Shown in pieces: positions 32,577 through 44,120 of a stretch of DNA of 64,000 bases (its first letter is position 1; each line of letters opens with the position of its first letter). The position numbers were made by a program, and so were the translations under genes. This DNA comes from Brachyhypopomus gauderio. Its lineage: Eukaryota; Chordata; Actinopteri; Gymnotiformes; Hypopomidae. Location of the stretch: NCBI RefSeq assembly GCF_052324685.1, contig NC_135223.1, forward strand, positions 7,508,733 to 7,572,732, in the 5' to 3' direction. The notes beneath the pieces are model-generated. The model saw only the letters and a list, made by a program, of their open reading frames with translations, had not been told where the DNA came from and searched no databases.

Positions 32577-33706
32577 CTACAGCAGAGCTGTCTGGAGCTT
32601 CCTGCTGTCCGTTGGTGATGTAAGGGATCTGTGGGTACAGGGTTGGGTTACCCCACAGGACGCGTTTCTCATTCTCCTGTCTTTCACACTTTATTCCCCT
32701 CGTTGTCTTCACCTGTCTGTCCCTGTCGTCTCCCCCCGTCCCTCGGATTGGTTCAGGGGTTTACTGTTTCACCACTTGCTCTATCAGATAGTGTGCAGTC
32801 TCTTTTGATACAGTCGATTCCTTCCCATTTTTTAGTTTAGGTTCTCAATATGTTTAAATCGATTTTAATCCTATATTCGTTTTTAAGCTTTTTCTCAATC
32901 TCACTGATTGACATAATTCTAGACCTGTGCTAGAACATTCGCACAACATCTAACCCCCCCCCCCCGCCTGTTCTCTTGCTTCCTCTCTTTCTTCTGGCAT
33001 TTGAACAGCATCAATCTGCATCTGATTGGGGGAGGTCAGTTTTCACCTCCATCCTGTAATGCAGAAGAGGACTGCTATGCTCTCCCTTCCTCTCTCTGTC
33101 CTCTGGCCCTCCTTTGCTCTTCTGTCCTCTCTTTGCCACCCCACCTCCAATCCCCTCTGCATCGAAGACCGGCACTTTTGTCCACTGCATTGTTGGATCT
33201 GTGGTCCCGCCTCTCACCTCTGGGGTCAGTTCAACCAGCAGCTTCATACTCATAGTCCCATATAAGGCCTTTACCAAACTCCTCTTTAACTATTCATTGG
33301 TGACACGGACGCCAGGCGTTGGTGTGAGTGTCCTGCTGAGTGGTACGGACATGCGATTACCAACCGTAAGAGAAGACGGAGATGACCACAGCAGGAGGGT
33401 GGACTCCACTCTCCACTCTGCTACTGGCAGGGACACACAGTCTCTTAGAATGATGCCAGAGTATTCTGCTCTGAGCAGTTTTGAATAGCGACAGATTGCT
33501 TGATGGTGCATGTGTGCTTGACCTTTTGGGGAGGAGCTACAGAACCAGAGCCAGATGCCATTGTTGTGATTGGAAGTGGTTCAGCCCATCACATTGTGGA
33601 TTTCAAACATGATGTCGTAGGTGAGCTTGTGGCACAAAGGCCAAGTGTAGATTGAAGACTTTGGTGTAGGGTCCCTCACCAGCAGTCTGAGGGACGCTCG
33701 GCCCTC
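32577..33706. other. Unique DNA upstream of the cortexin-domain gene
   Basis: No repeat or conserved reading frame recognised; a C-run lies at 32954-32964. The 33.2-33.7 kb part may carry the gene's promoter and 5'UTR. Several short open frames here have no family resemblance. Confidence 0.4.
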
Positions 33707-33895
33707 ATGAACATGGATCTGCAGCTCTCGCAGTCGCGGCTGGAGCTGGACGTGGACCTGGGCTTTGCTCTCTTCTTCTTCTTCCTGCTGTGTTTGTTTT
33801 TGCTGGGCACCATAGTGCGCTGTGCCCAGATGGTGTTGGACCCCTACAGTGCCATCTCAGTCTCTGCCTACCAGGAGGAGCAGGTGGAGGTTTGA
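33707..33895 (+). CDS. ctxnd2: Cortexin-domain-containing microprotein (CTXND2-like)
   Basis: A single coding exon gives 62 residues. A short acidic N terminus (LELDVDLGFA) leads into one hydrophobic membrane segment rich in F and L at about residues 19-38, then RCAQMVLDPYSAIS. The RC-x-x-x-x-DPYS block after a single membrane helix is the signature of cortexin-domain proteins, small single-pass membrane proteins of poorly known function. The DVD start and DPYSAI favour the CTXND group over classical cortexins. A second ATG two codons downstream is possible. As recalled, human CTXND2 lies in 1q21 as ARNT does; that supports the symbol but was not checked. AATAAA lies at 34208. Confidence 0.8.
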   Translation: MNMDLQLSQSRLELDVDLGFALFFFFLLCLFLLGTIVRCAQMVLDPYSAISVSAYQEEQVEV

Positions 33896-34766
33896 GACAG
33901 ACGCTCAGTAATGTCCACGCTAAAGACAACTTATAAAATAATGAACTAAGAAGCACCTGTGGAGGAAACGTGCATGGATGAGATGAGAAGCCTGGAATAG
34001 TCCGAACACGTGAAGTGGAAACGACTGAACTCAGTTCCTCTGATGAATTCCCAGGAAATTAAGTGACTTGACCTAAGACACTGTGGGAAAGAGCTGGAGT
34101 ATTCACATGTTTTCTTTTATAAAGGCGTTTAAAATGTATCAGGGTTATAGCTTCTTTGTGTGTCTCACACATTTATTTTCTTTCCTCAAGATTTGGTATA
34201 TACCGCTAATAAACCTGCAAGAATGCATATAAGCAAAAACGGTCTGTAAATCCTTTAGATTTTGAAAGCGTAACTAATCTACTAACTACAAAAAGCCGCG
34301 GGCTCATTTTATAGCCGTTTAAGACCACCTGATTTATTCGGTTTGACTGCGTGCAAATACAAATTGCGGAGACTTTAATTTTGAAGTCGGAGGGCTTTCG
34401 CCTGCACTGTTACTGTAGTTCACTTCACAGGTTTCAAACGGTTCAGGTAGCTAGCTACACGCTTCCCTCGATGGCTGGCTAGCTGCTTCATATCTTCTGT
34501 TTTAAGTAATGTTGTTCAAGGTTTTTCATTCTGTTTGGACTTCGTTGTTTTAACCAGGGCATCATTAATACCGAGAAAGGTATCCGACTGCTTCATAAAA
34601 GAGTGTAATATGTTATCAGACTAGATTTAACTGTCTACCACCATCCACTGCACCTACAAGGTTAAATATTGTCTGTCATGATTTTTGTTTTATATATTTA
34701 AAACGTTGTTGTCTTCTTAGGTCGCATATCTGCTGTTTGGTTATTTAATCTTGTGAAAGAACGAGT
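33896..34766. other. 3'UTR of the cortexin-domain gene and mrpl51 upstream region
   Basis: AATAAA at 34208-34213 probably ends the cortexin-domain transcript. The rest is AT-rich and unique-looking up to the mrpl51 start. A candidate mrpl51 5' region is 34380-34766, but no promoter element is clear. Confidence 0.5.
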
Positions 34767-35741
34767 ATGTCTTTCTTTGGGAGTTTGTGGAGGACTAGCG
34801 TGTCCGTCTGTCAGTGGTCGGTACTGTTGAGCACCAGACCGTTTACCACAGGTGAGACCGTCTGTTGACTCGTTCACCTTTAATCTGGTTATTCTGCTCT
34901 AGATCTGAATTAGATCCAGACGAAGGTTAATTCTTTAAAACTAAGGACACCGTTTCCAACCTGCTGTTGATGATCACTGATCTAACGTTATATTAGATTT
35001 GTCTTAATATATAATCCATGTGTGTTGAGTATAAAGTACTGACGCGTGTGGACGGCGGTGGGACTGAGATCACGGGCAGGTTCACCTGGGAATGGAGTGT
35101 GTGTGTGTGTGTGTGTGTTCACTCTGACTTCCTCAGGTCTTTGTGTTTACGATGCTTAAGGGAAACCCTGTCATGTTTTATTTGTGAGTATTCTGTTTCA
35201 TCCTGTCATGTTTTATTTGATTATTCTGTGTTTCATCCTTAAGGAACATGCTCACCTGTGCGAATGCACGCCATACCGAAGCTCAAACAGGTGGACCGGT
35301 GGACGGAGAAACGCAGCATGTTTGGCCTGTACGACAACATCGGGATCTTAGGTGAGTTCAAATTGCAAAGCCACATTTTCCATAAATATTGATGCAGCCT
35401 TGTTTAGTTATTCTAAGTAATGCAGCACGTTGGTACTGGGCTCAAGTCGCTCAGTCCTGCCCGAGCCACGCACCTCTCCACCGGGTCTTCTTGCCCTGTG
35501 ACCTTAACACCAGACTGTCCTCTTTCCCCCCTTCATGATGTCAGGCGACTTCAAAGCTCACCCCAAAGACATGATCACCGGGCCCGTCTGGCTGCGGGGT
35601 TTCCGTGGAAATGAGCTGCAGCGACTGGGCAGGAAGAAGCGTATGGTGGGCAGTAGGATGATGACTGAAGAGCGGCATAACCTGGACAAGACCATCAGCT
35701 ACCTGTACCGCCGCCTGAACCGCTACGGCAAACGCAGATGA
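34767..35741 (+). CDS. mrpl51: Mitochondrial ribosomal protein L51 (mL51), three exons
   Basis: Coding exons 34767-34851, 35244-35351 and 35545-35741 splice in phase to 129 residues, the usual size for this family. The N terminus ([17 protein letters not shown]) is a likely mitochondrial presequence: S/R/hydrophobic, without acidic residues. The mature part carries [20 protein letters not shown], then [21 protein letters not shown] and MVGSRM, all hallmarks of the large-subunit mitoribosomal protein MRPL51. The basic C terminus ends NRYGKRR. Donor and acceptor sites are canonical, with both introns in phase 1. It is intact and on the same strand as its cortexin-domain neighbour. Confidence 0.95.
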
Positions 35742-35929
35742 ACACTGGTGAACACTGGTGAAGACTGCCAACGGGCAGGCTGGCCCCACGCGTTTTCTTT
35801 GGTGCTTAAAATTGTAAATTAAATGTTGGCCATAATCAGCCCGTGTTCAAATTATTTACTAAACTTTACAGGCTGTGATGACAACCAGGTAATCTATAGC
35901 TCTCCATATCTGTATAAACTAGTGGCACA

Positions 35930-36517
35930 TGCAGCTCAATATATTATATTAGAAAGTTAATTTATTTCAGTAATTCAGTACAAAAAGTGAAATGCATATA
36001 TTACACAGATTCATGACAGTTATCTATTTCAAGTATTTATTTCTGTTAATGTTTGATTATGGCTTAGTCAAGGAAAACCCAAAATCATTATCTCAGAAAA
36101 ATTAGAATATTATATAAGACCAACTTGTGTTGAAATGTTGGAAAAGTATGTACAGTAAATGCACTCAATACATGGTCAGGGCTCTTTTTGCACTAATTAC
36201 TGCAGCAGTAGGGTGTGGCAGGGAGGCGATCAGTCTGTGGCACTGCTGAGGTGTTATGGAAGCCCAGAGTGCTTTGATAGCAGCCTTCATCTGCATTGTT
36301 GGGTTTGGGGTCTCCTCTTCCTCTTGACAATATCCCATAGATTCTCTATGGAGTTTAGGTCAGGTGAGTTTGCTGACCAATCAAGCACAGCGATACTGTG
36401 GTTATTAAACCAGGTATTGGTACTTTTGGCAGTGTGGACAGGTGCCACGTTCTGCTGGACATTTTCAATTCCATCTCCAAAAAGCCTGACAGCATGAAGT
36501 GCTATAAAACTTCCTGA
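35930..36517 (-). mobile_element. Tc1-like transposon arm, complement orientation
   Basis: The complement of about 36170-36517 corresponds to the transposase C-terminal region, with text equivalent to the tail following the catalytic D. It connects across the hAT insertion at 36518-37667 to 37676-37715. Then the orientation flips: 37715-38000 is the same transposase on the + strand. Confidence 0.6.
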
Positions 36518-37667
36518 TAGGCCTGTCGCGATAATTACATTATCGACTTATCAATAATTTTTTAACTGCAACTATGTTAGATTTCAGAAAGGCACGCAGT
36601 GCTGCTCTCTCACACCCCCTCCCCCCCTTAAGGGAAGACGAATCTGTGATCAGAGAGCGACATCTACCGGTTGGAAATGAGTGCAGTAGAGAGTGTATGC
36701 GTCAATAACAGTGCCTCCACACACACAGGTGGAGATGTGTTAACTCGCGAACGTATTCGAGGCTAACAGGACTCGAAATAATTCGCTTTTTATCACATTA
36801 TTTAATGGTTGTTTATTATAGTGACCGTAGCGCGCGACTCCGCGAACGGCGGAAGCGTTCATACTTTCCGCGTCACATTCTGTGCAGTGTTGTTCGAAAT
36901 GATATGTGGTAGTTTAAAGAAACACCCCTCAAAAACGGGAAGGAACATTTACCTGACGATAATTAATGTTGCTTTGTGTTTCAGGTTTGAAAAGTGCTGG
37001 AATTTGTTCGTTTCACAACAAATAGCTATCTGACTGAACAGTTCTCTTGTATTACGTTAACAAATACGAGCCTCTTGTAATTCCAGGACGAAACATGAGA
37101 GAACGTGAAGACGTTAAGATTGAGCGTTTTGAAAATAAACAACCATTAAATAATATGATGCCACCGCGATTACGTCATTCGCCGCGCGGACCCTCGCGCC
37201 GCATCAAGTTTAAACCAGGCTTAACTCGCTATATAGCCAAAGAGATGCTGCCGTTAAATACGGTCGAAAAGAAAACATTTCTAAACATGCTGCAAAGATT
37301 TGACAAGCAGTATACACTGCCAAAGAAAACCTATATCTCCCAAACTGCCATTCCAACCTTATATAATGAAGTGAAAGATGGCATTCTGAAGGAGACTAAA
37401 GATATCTCATTTTACTCTGCCACTACAGATATGTGGTCAAGCTCAAATATGACCCCATACATGAGCTTTACAATACATTACTGCAAACTGGTGTAATTGT
37501 ATTATTATGCTACTATATTATTATTGTGGCATATTGTCTTAAAGCTCCTTTGGGGAGCCCAGAAGCAAGAAAAAATTCTATAATGGCACTTTTAAATGAC
37601 ATTATTGTTTATCGCAATAATTTCTGGGACAATATATCGTTCTGAAAATGTTATCATGACAGGCCTA
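36518..37667 (+). mobile_element. hAT element with ZBED-type transposase fragment
   Basis: Starts TAGGCCTGTCGCGATAAT and ends CATGACAGGCCTA. CTTCCTGA flanks it at 36510-36517 and 37668-37675. From about 37221 a frame reads RYIAKEMLPLNTVEKKTFLN, then RFDKQYTLP, SFYSATTDMWSSSNMTPY, the N-terminal part of ZBED-like hAT transposases including the first catalytic region (TTD-x-W). It stops at 37496. A fragment of the Harbinger MITE family occupies about 36740-37220. Confidence 0.88.
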
Positions 37668-37675
37668 CTTCCTGA

Positions 37676-38000
37676 TAGTCAGCTGTGCTGACATTGTTCT
37701 TGAAATAACAAGTCCCAGAGTCTGGAGGAAGAGTAGAGACACAATCCAAGCTGCGTGAGGTCCAGTGTGAAGTTTCCACAGTCAGTGATGTTTGGGGAGC
37801 CGTGTCATCTGCTGGTGTAGGTCCACTGTGTTGTATCAAGACCAACATCAGCGCAGCCGACTACCAGGACATATTAGAGCACTTTGCTTCCCTCTGCCAA
37901 CAAGCTTTTTGGAGATGGAAATGTCATTTTCCAGCAGGATCTGGAACCTGCCCAAGTGTTTTGTGGGCAATTCAAATGCACCTCCAAACCAACACTGATG
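37676..38000 (+). mobile_element. Tc1-like transposase fragment, plus-strand arm
   Basis: Reads SSAGVGPLCCIKTNISAADY then QDILEHF, and after a shift FQQDLEPAQ-like sequence, the central part of a Tc1-like transposase. The head-to-head junction with the complement arm lies near 37715. Confidence 0.65.
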
Positions 38001-38037
38001 TTATAAAGGAAATCAAAGTCACAACTACATAAACATG

Positions 38038-38043
38038 TTTATT
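38038..38043 (-). other. tfpt: Likely tfpt polyadenylation signal
   Basis: The complement reads AATAAA about 265 bp after the proposed stop at 38309. It lies just beyond the Tc1-like fragment, so the transposon would border the gene's 3' end. Confidence 0.5.
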
Positions 38044-38308
38044 AAAATGTGTCTAATACAAAAAGGGACAAATATGAAAAGAAACAGGCCGGTTGAGTGA
38101 GCTGACTCGTGATGACAGCGGCTCACCCTAGTGCGTGTTCCCAGTGCGTCAGCGTAGTGAGTTACGGTAACGGACACTTCTTACACTGGACAGAGGATCT
38201 TCCTCCCTGCTGTCAGCACCAAGCACACCGTGTTCTCCACACATCTGATGACACTGGGTTTGGAGGGACTAGGAAACTCAATGAACAGAATCGTGGGTGT
38301 CATGGAGG

Positions 38309-39955
38309 TCAGAGATCAGACTCAACCTGTGGTACAGAGCAGCATATCAGTGATCAGACGTCTATCAGAACCCAGTTTTAGTCTGTGCTGTTCAGAGCAG
38401 TCAATCAGAATCCAGCTTTAATCTGTGTGGCGTGTTGCTTCCTGATGTTCACAATATAATTCTCTACATGTGGATTAGAAGAGGATTTTTTTTTGTAATA
38501 CAAAACCAAAAGGTATTTTCTTGAATTGATTTTAAATCGGATTAAATCTCAACATTCAGCACTCAGACATTTCACATGCAGAAAACTTGCAAAAGTAAAG
38601 CATTTCACATCAACTAACCCTAGACCAACCCTAATCCAATACGACCCCTGGAGGGCACAGTCAGGACACACAGGCTTTAGGGAGACCAATCCTAACGAAC
38701 CACTAGACTAATACTAACCATAGAGTAGCACTGGGGAATGTTTCCTGTTTAAAGGATGACGGTCAAACAGGCGAATGCTTTAGCTACCCACATGAAGTGA
38801 AGGTAGCAGCAGGCCAACAGAACAGAGTCTGCTCACCTGAGTCTCTCTCTCTTTCTCCTTTGGAATACGATGCCTCTTTTTCTTGGGCCCACCTGCTGAC
38901 TGCTGTGGTACTGAGGGAGAGGAGCCATCATCTCCACCTGTTACACCATCTAAAATGGCTCCACCCTCATCCTAGCAGAAACGAAATGTGAAGACACAGG
39001 TTACTCTCACTTGCAGGAACATGGGTATGGGAGAGCATTAATTTTTAGTTTAATATTTCTGAAAGATATGGTAATAACTCTAAAAAACAAACACCAATCT
39101 ACCATTCACAGACCTAAATCAATGTTGTTTATTCTTTTTGCAGTATCTTATATTCTAAAATAAAGTGGATAAACTAAATATCTTTTTTACCTGAATAGAA
39201 TCAAAGCTCTGAAATGGATTAAGTGAGCAGTAATGCTCACCTTAAGCTACTCAATTAAAGCTTAAATAATCATGAAGTAAAGCAAGCCTGGAGAGACCGC
39301 ACCTCTAATGGGATGGTAAACTGGACTGTCCGGTACTCATCTCCGTACGAGTCCAGAGTCTTCATGAGGAACCTGAGGAACAACGACACTGAACTCTTGG
39401 ACCATCCTGACTTGGTCATCACGTAGTGTCGTAGTGTCAGTACAAATGAAGCAGACAAAAGACAAAGACGAATATGGGTCTCGAGAGGACCCAACAAAAG
39501 TTATTTGTAAACGTGGCCCAAGTGTCTCTCTTGCCTTCTCTCCTTCTTCAACCTGCGTACGAGTCTTTGGACCTGGTAAAGGCGACCCAGTGTGCGCTCA
39601 TTCACCTGAGAAAAAGACCACACGTCGTCTGCTAAACATGCCTTTGAAAATCTGTTACACACATGAAGTAGGAGCATAAAAACGCTGAACACAAGCGTAA
39701 AACACACGTACCGCTGAGACTGGCGAGGCTCACCTGCTCCATCTCCCTGCACCTCCTGCTCAGAGCTTGGCATTTCCTCTTCTGCAGCTCCTCCTGGTCC
39801 TCCTCGCCATCCTGCCCCGGGCAGGGTGCGTGTCCCCCGCTCTCCAGGACTTGACTGGCCTCCGGACCCATCTCGACCCCGGCCGCCTCCAGCTCGGCCT
39901 CCAGGATGTGGCCCCCGAAGAGCGGAGGCAGCGCCAAGCCCGAAAAGTCCTCCAT
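38309..39955 (-). CDS. tfpt: TFPT (TCF3 fusion partner / INO80 subunit F)
   Basis: Coding exons 39734-39955, 39535-39605, 39303-39372, 38837-38971 and a tentative 38309-38326, about 171 residues. TFPT is a nuclear subunit of the INO80 chromatin remodeller. The first coding exon starts [20 protein letters not shown], the next holds [20 protein letters not shown], then [14 protein letters not shown] and FTIPLE, then DEGG and the basic [13 protein letters not shown] likely nuclear signal; all are in TFPT order. The protein is shorter than the mammalian one (about 250), mostly in the C terminus. The intron at 39534 has a GC donor. An AG lies directly before GTG-ATG, so a non-coding first exon should exist upstream, beyond the 39.96-40.88 kb minisatellite. 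The terminal five-codon exon is the weakest call. Confidence 0.9.
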
Positions 39956-39966
39956 CACCTGCAGCA

Positions 39967-40872
39967 CCAACACGGTACCAGACCAGTTCATACAGTACCA
40001 ACACGGTACCGGACCAGTTCATACAGCACCCACACGGTACCGGACCAGTTCATACAGCACCAACACGGTACCGGACCAGTTCATACAGCACCCACACGGT
40101 ACCGGACCAGTTCATACAGCACCAACACGGTACCGGACCAGTTCATACAGCACCAACACGGTACCGGACCAGTTCATACAGCACCAACACGGCGCAGCTA
40201 CACCCACACGGTACCAGACCAGTTCATACAGCACCCACACGGTACCGGACCAGTTCATACAGCACCCACACGGTACCGGACCAGTTCATACAGTACCCAC
40301 ACGGTACCAGACCAGTTCATACAGCACCCACACGGTACCGGACCAGTTCATACAGCACCAACATGGCGCAGCTACACCCACACGGTACCGGACCAGTTCA
40401 TACAGCACCCACACGATACCGGACCAGTTCATACAGCACCCACACGGTACCAGACCAGTTCATACAGCACCCACACGGTACCAGACCAGTTCATACAGCA
40501 CCCACACGGTACCGGACCAGTTCATACAGCACCAACACGGTACCGGACCAGTTCATACAGCACCAACACGGCACAGCTACACCCACACGGTACCAGACCA
40601 GTTCATACAGCACCATCACGGCGCAGCTACACCCACACGGTACCGGACCAGTTCATACAGTACCAACACGGCACCGGACCAGTTCATACAGTACCCACAC
40701 GGTACCGGACCAGTTCATACAGCACGCACACGGTACCGGACCAGTTCATACAGTACCAACACGGTACCAGACCAGTTCATACAGCACCATCACGGCGCAG
40801 CTACACCCACACGGTACCGGACCTGTTCATACAGCACCGACACGGTACCGGACCGGTTCATACAGCACCGAC
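39967..40872. repeat. 31-bp minisatellite in the 5' intron of tfpt
   Basis: The unit is GGTACCGGACCAGTTCATAC followed by AGCACCCACAC, with CCA/CCC and CCGG/CCAG variants, interspersed with a short GGCGCAGCTACACCCACAC unit. About 28 units. It begins some 8 bp upstream of the tfpt coding-exon acceptor, so the intron's branchpoint region and repeat nearly abut. Long frames on both strands (up to 391 codons) are repeat artefacts. Confidence 0.95.
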
Positions 40873-40884
40873 ACACACGACTGA

Positions 40885-41223
40885 CCTGAGACTTCCTCAG
40901 TGTTTACACACACCACACATTCATCAGTCAAACTTACTTTAAACGCTTCTCCGCGTCTCCTCTCGTGTCATTAGTTCACCTGCTGAAACCCCGGGTGTCT
41001 GAACCGTTGGGTTGAGTTTATTTGCTCTGACCAGATGACATTAACTAAACTGTGTTCTTCACATCACTCTATTTGGGCTAGTCAGCTAGCTAGCAAACAA
41101 CTTCACACCACACATGACCCATTATGTGTGCGCCGTACGGCGCGTTTTGAAACACGTCATTACTAAAGCCAACGTCGTTCCATTTGAACTACAATTCCCA
41201 TTAGTTGAACTACAGAAAGCAAT
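40885..41223. promoter_or_regulatory. Probable bidirectional promoter region of tfpt and ndufa3
   Basis: The two genes diverge across this segment. It holds a GC-rich patch (GTGCGCCGTACGGCGCG at 41127-41143), ATGGCGGCCAT-like sequence at the ndufa3 start (AATATGGCCGCC, a YY1-like motif) and no TATA box at a useful spacing. The tfpt first exon should start here. Inferred from gene arrangement. Confidence 0.5.
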
Positions 41224-42135
41224 ATGGCCGCCAGTAAGTATATCAGCTAATGAGATTCTTGAAAGTCGTGACATTTTGAGACGATTAAATGTTTCTTGCA
41301 CAATAAGATGCTTGTAAATGTTCAGCGATTGTTTCACCTTCATGTATTGGAAATCATTGTAACTTGCTTGTTTAGATACGTGGATGACCTTGGGCTCGCG
41401 TTACAGCGACGTTAGCTAGCTTTAGCTCTCCTAGTTACCCGAGCTGAGCTAACTAGGACATTTGTGAATGTGTGTCACAACAATTTAATTCACATTTCAG
41501 TCGCAAATTTCCTGAAAACGATGTGGAACAAGGAGCCCGTTTTGACGGTTTCTGTTGGACTGGGCATCGCAGGTTCGTGTTTTCATGCAGCTGTGAAAAT
41601 TAAAACGGAACGTTAAAAAAGTCCATTTTAATCCTCAGTTTTAATCTTCAGTCTTTCAAAACAAAAAGCAGCCGACCCTCCGAAATATCAAATAACAATT
41701 TTCTGAATAAACACCGATTAGTCTGCGTTATTAGCCCAACAACGATTAAATATCAGTTTATTTTTCAAAGTACTCATTAAGCAAATGTAAAATAAATGTA
41801 TGAATATGCACTATTTCAAGTAACAGATTCATATTCGGTTTCCTGCAGCTGTCTTTTTGCCGCTAGTTAGTCCATACACGAAGTTAACGACCATGATGAA
41901 CCAGTCGATGCCTTACGTCTACCCAGGTGGGTTATACCTACATGACAACATCTTATTACTGTACTAGTGTGGCCTGCCTCTCGGGTGTCCGTGCTGTTAA
42001 GCTGCTGATGGTGACTCACTTTCCTCCTTCAAACCTTTCCCAGTTCCGGTGCGAGATGATGGAAACATGCCCGATACACCAGCACACCCGTGTGACCCGC
42101 AGGGTCAGAAGTTTGACTGGCATAAAAAACTGTGA
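41224..42135 (+). CDS. ndufa3: NADH dehydrogenase 1 alpha subcomplex subunit 3 (complex I)
   Basis: Exons 41224-41233, 41501-41572, 41849-41926 and 42044-42135 give 83 residues, close to the mammalian 84. NDUFA3 is a small accessory subunit of mitochondrial complex I in the inner membrane. The N terminus is [18 protein letters not shown]; a single membrane helix follows ([19 protein letters not shown]); the C terminus has the conserved [12 protein letters not shown] and [16 protein letters not shown]. The first exon holds only ten coding bases. All introns are phase 1 with canonical borders. ATTAAA at 42211 is the likely polyadenylation signal. Head to head with tfpt, as in mammals. Confidence 0.96.
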
Positions 42136-42838
42136 AGAATCTTCCCAAATCCTGTTGTCTGGTTGCTGTACAGTCCCCCGTGTCTCTCTGCTCCTGAATC
42201 ATGTGCTGTTATTAAACATTTATTTGTTCAAACCACTTTTCATTCCTTTTTAAATTGCTGCACACCTTATTAAAAAGCAAAAGCTTTCCGATTTCTGGTG
42301 AAGACGTCCCAGTACTTTCCAGTAGGCAGGGGTTACTAATGTCTTACAGCCACACACGGTCAACCACAAAACCCATTTAAACTCTACAAAGTTCAGTTCT
42401 ACTTCACAGATATTAAAGCAGTAAAAAAAAAAAACTCAGCAGAATCAGACGTGTATTTATACAGTGGCAAACATTCCTGATGGCCAGTTGTGTCCAGGGT
42501 TCCCATGTCATCTTAGCTTAACTTGTTCCTTTTCCTCTTTACAAATGACCTCTGAACTCTGATCGGAGTGTTCTGCGGATGCAGCAGGGAGTAATGCAGC
42601 ACAATTTAAATTGAACTGTTAAAAGTGTATTGATACAAATAATTTAGTTTCTATATCAGTATACTTTTATGAATTGTGAAATGTGTACTATAGATTATTC
42701 TCACTAATACAGACTTGCAAGAGTAAAAGTAAAATTGAATTAAACTGACCAACTGAAAACAAGAAGAATCTGATTAAAGCCTGACTGAAACTGAGATGAA
42801 AACCTCAGTTTATTAGGATATTGACGTAGGCAGATTTA

Positions 42839-44118
42839 CAGTTTTCTACGACTGCTAACATCCTTTTGTCCAATCTAGTCACATTTTCAAAACTAAACAC
42901 AGTGAACACAACATCAGTCTTCAGTGGCTATACAATTAATACAATTCATGTTGTTTTTGCACAAAATGCAGTAATTTTACGTTTCTATAATGCTTACATT
43001 TTCTATACACACAAGGTTATCCAATAACAAAATTCTGGATCATTCTTGACTTATTTACAAATGCTTGCACAGCATGTCAAAAATGAAAACCTAATGTTCA
43101 AAACCTTAAATATCGTATAAAATTCAAAGTTCTGCAAAAACAAAGGCAGCTGAATAGCTATGACTAATGCACATTTTTGTTTTTGCAAATTCAGATCATT
43201 GAAATAAAATGCAGTACAGTACTGTACCGGGTCAGAGAGGAGCAAATACCACAATTTGTCCTGCAATCTCAAGTGCTGGTTTGGTCCTTCACAAATGCCA
43301 GATTGGTCCCTATAACAGTGACCTCCTTCTTTCGTTTTTGAATGAACTCTACCAACAACTGGTTCCAGAAGCAGAAAGGGAACAGGTGGGAGGAAACACG
43401 AAGACATTTGTGATGGGAAATTGTAGCATTCTGTCATTCTCATGTCATCGCAAACTGGTTTATAGACCATACAAAACATTTTCTCCCACCCTACTCGCCT
43501 TTCCTCAATCCCACTGAGGAGCAAATGTCCCTCCTGGATGCAATGGGTCCCGGCTGCAGAGTCATTTCAGCTGAAGACTGCCAGGGGTGAATAATCTTAA
43601 ATATAACTGTAGAACCACCCTGCGCACCACGGACATGTGCTAACGGGCCGCCCATTGGAGGATGGGTTCCCTTTTGAGTCTTGGTCCTCCCGAGGTTTCT
43701 TCCTAATCCCCACCATCATAGGGAGCTTTTCCTTGTCACTGTCACCTTTGGCTTGCTCATTAGGGATCTGGACCTAAACGGTTGTAAAACTGCTTTGTGA
43801 CAACATGTGTTGTGAAAAGCGCTATATAAATAAATTTGACTTTCACTAATACAGTAAAATATACTTTACTGTATAACCTTTACTGCAAAACTGTTACAGA
43901 CTCCTTGAACCAGATTTGCTGTGTTTAACAAAGTTGGTGTATAAAGAGAAAACTTTGTTTGCATTGTGAAATGCAGAGTTGGTGTTTAGTTAAGAAAATG
44001 CGCTTTTGAACAGTATTAACTATTTGGCTATTTGTATGAGGTAAATGTGTTGCTGTGTTTAGTTTTGAAAATGTATCTCAAGTATTGTTAAATGCTTGTT
44101 AGCAGTCATAAAAAACTG
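42839..44118 (+). mobile_element. DDE_3 mariner-type transposon, internally deleted
   Basis: Ends CAGTTTTCTACGACTGCTAA and its inverted match ending TTAGCAGTCATAAAAAACTG, with inverted repeats of about 75 bp and TA at both borders. The coding remnant 43209-43517 reads ISSAGLVLHKCQIGPYNSDL and ELYQQLVPEAERE, then a shifted TEEQMSLLDAM, resembling fish IS630-type transposases. The catalytic region between is deleted. An L2 tail is inserted at about 43605-43850. Confidence 0.85.
43605..43850 (+). mobile_element. L2 3' tail
   Basis: About 245 bp of the common L2 3'UTR, from GGCCGCCCATTGGAGGATGG to AAGCGCTATATAAATAAATT. Severely 5'-truncated. Confidence 0.85.
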
Positions 44119-44120
44119 TA

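Noticed and set aside
33001-33488. Several overlapping frames of 70-124 codons
   Set aside because: No family resemblance, opposite strands overlap, and no splice signals support them.
37047-37496. Host ZBED gene
   Set aside because: It lies between hAT ends with a perfect 8-bp duplication and is truncated.
39767-40942. Three overlapping long plus-strand frames
   Set aside because: They run through the 31-bp minisatellite and antisense to tfpt exon 1; not a gene.
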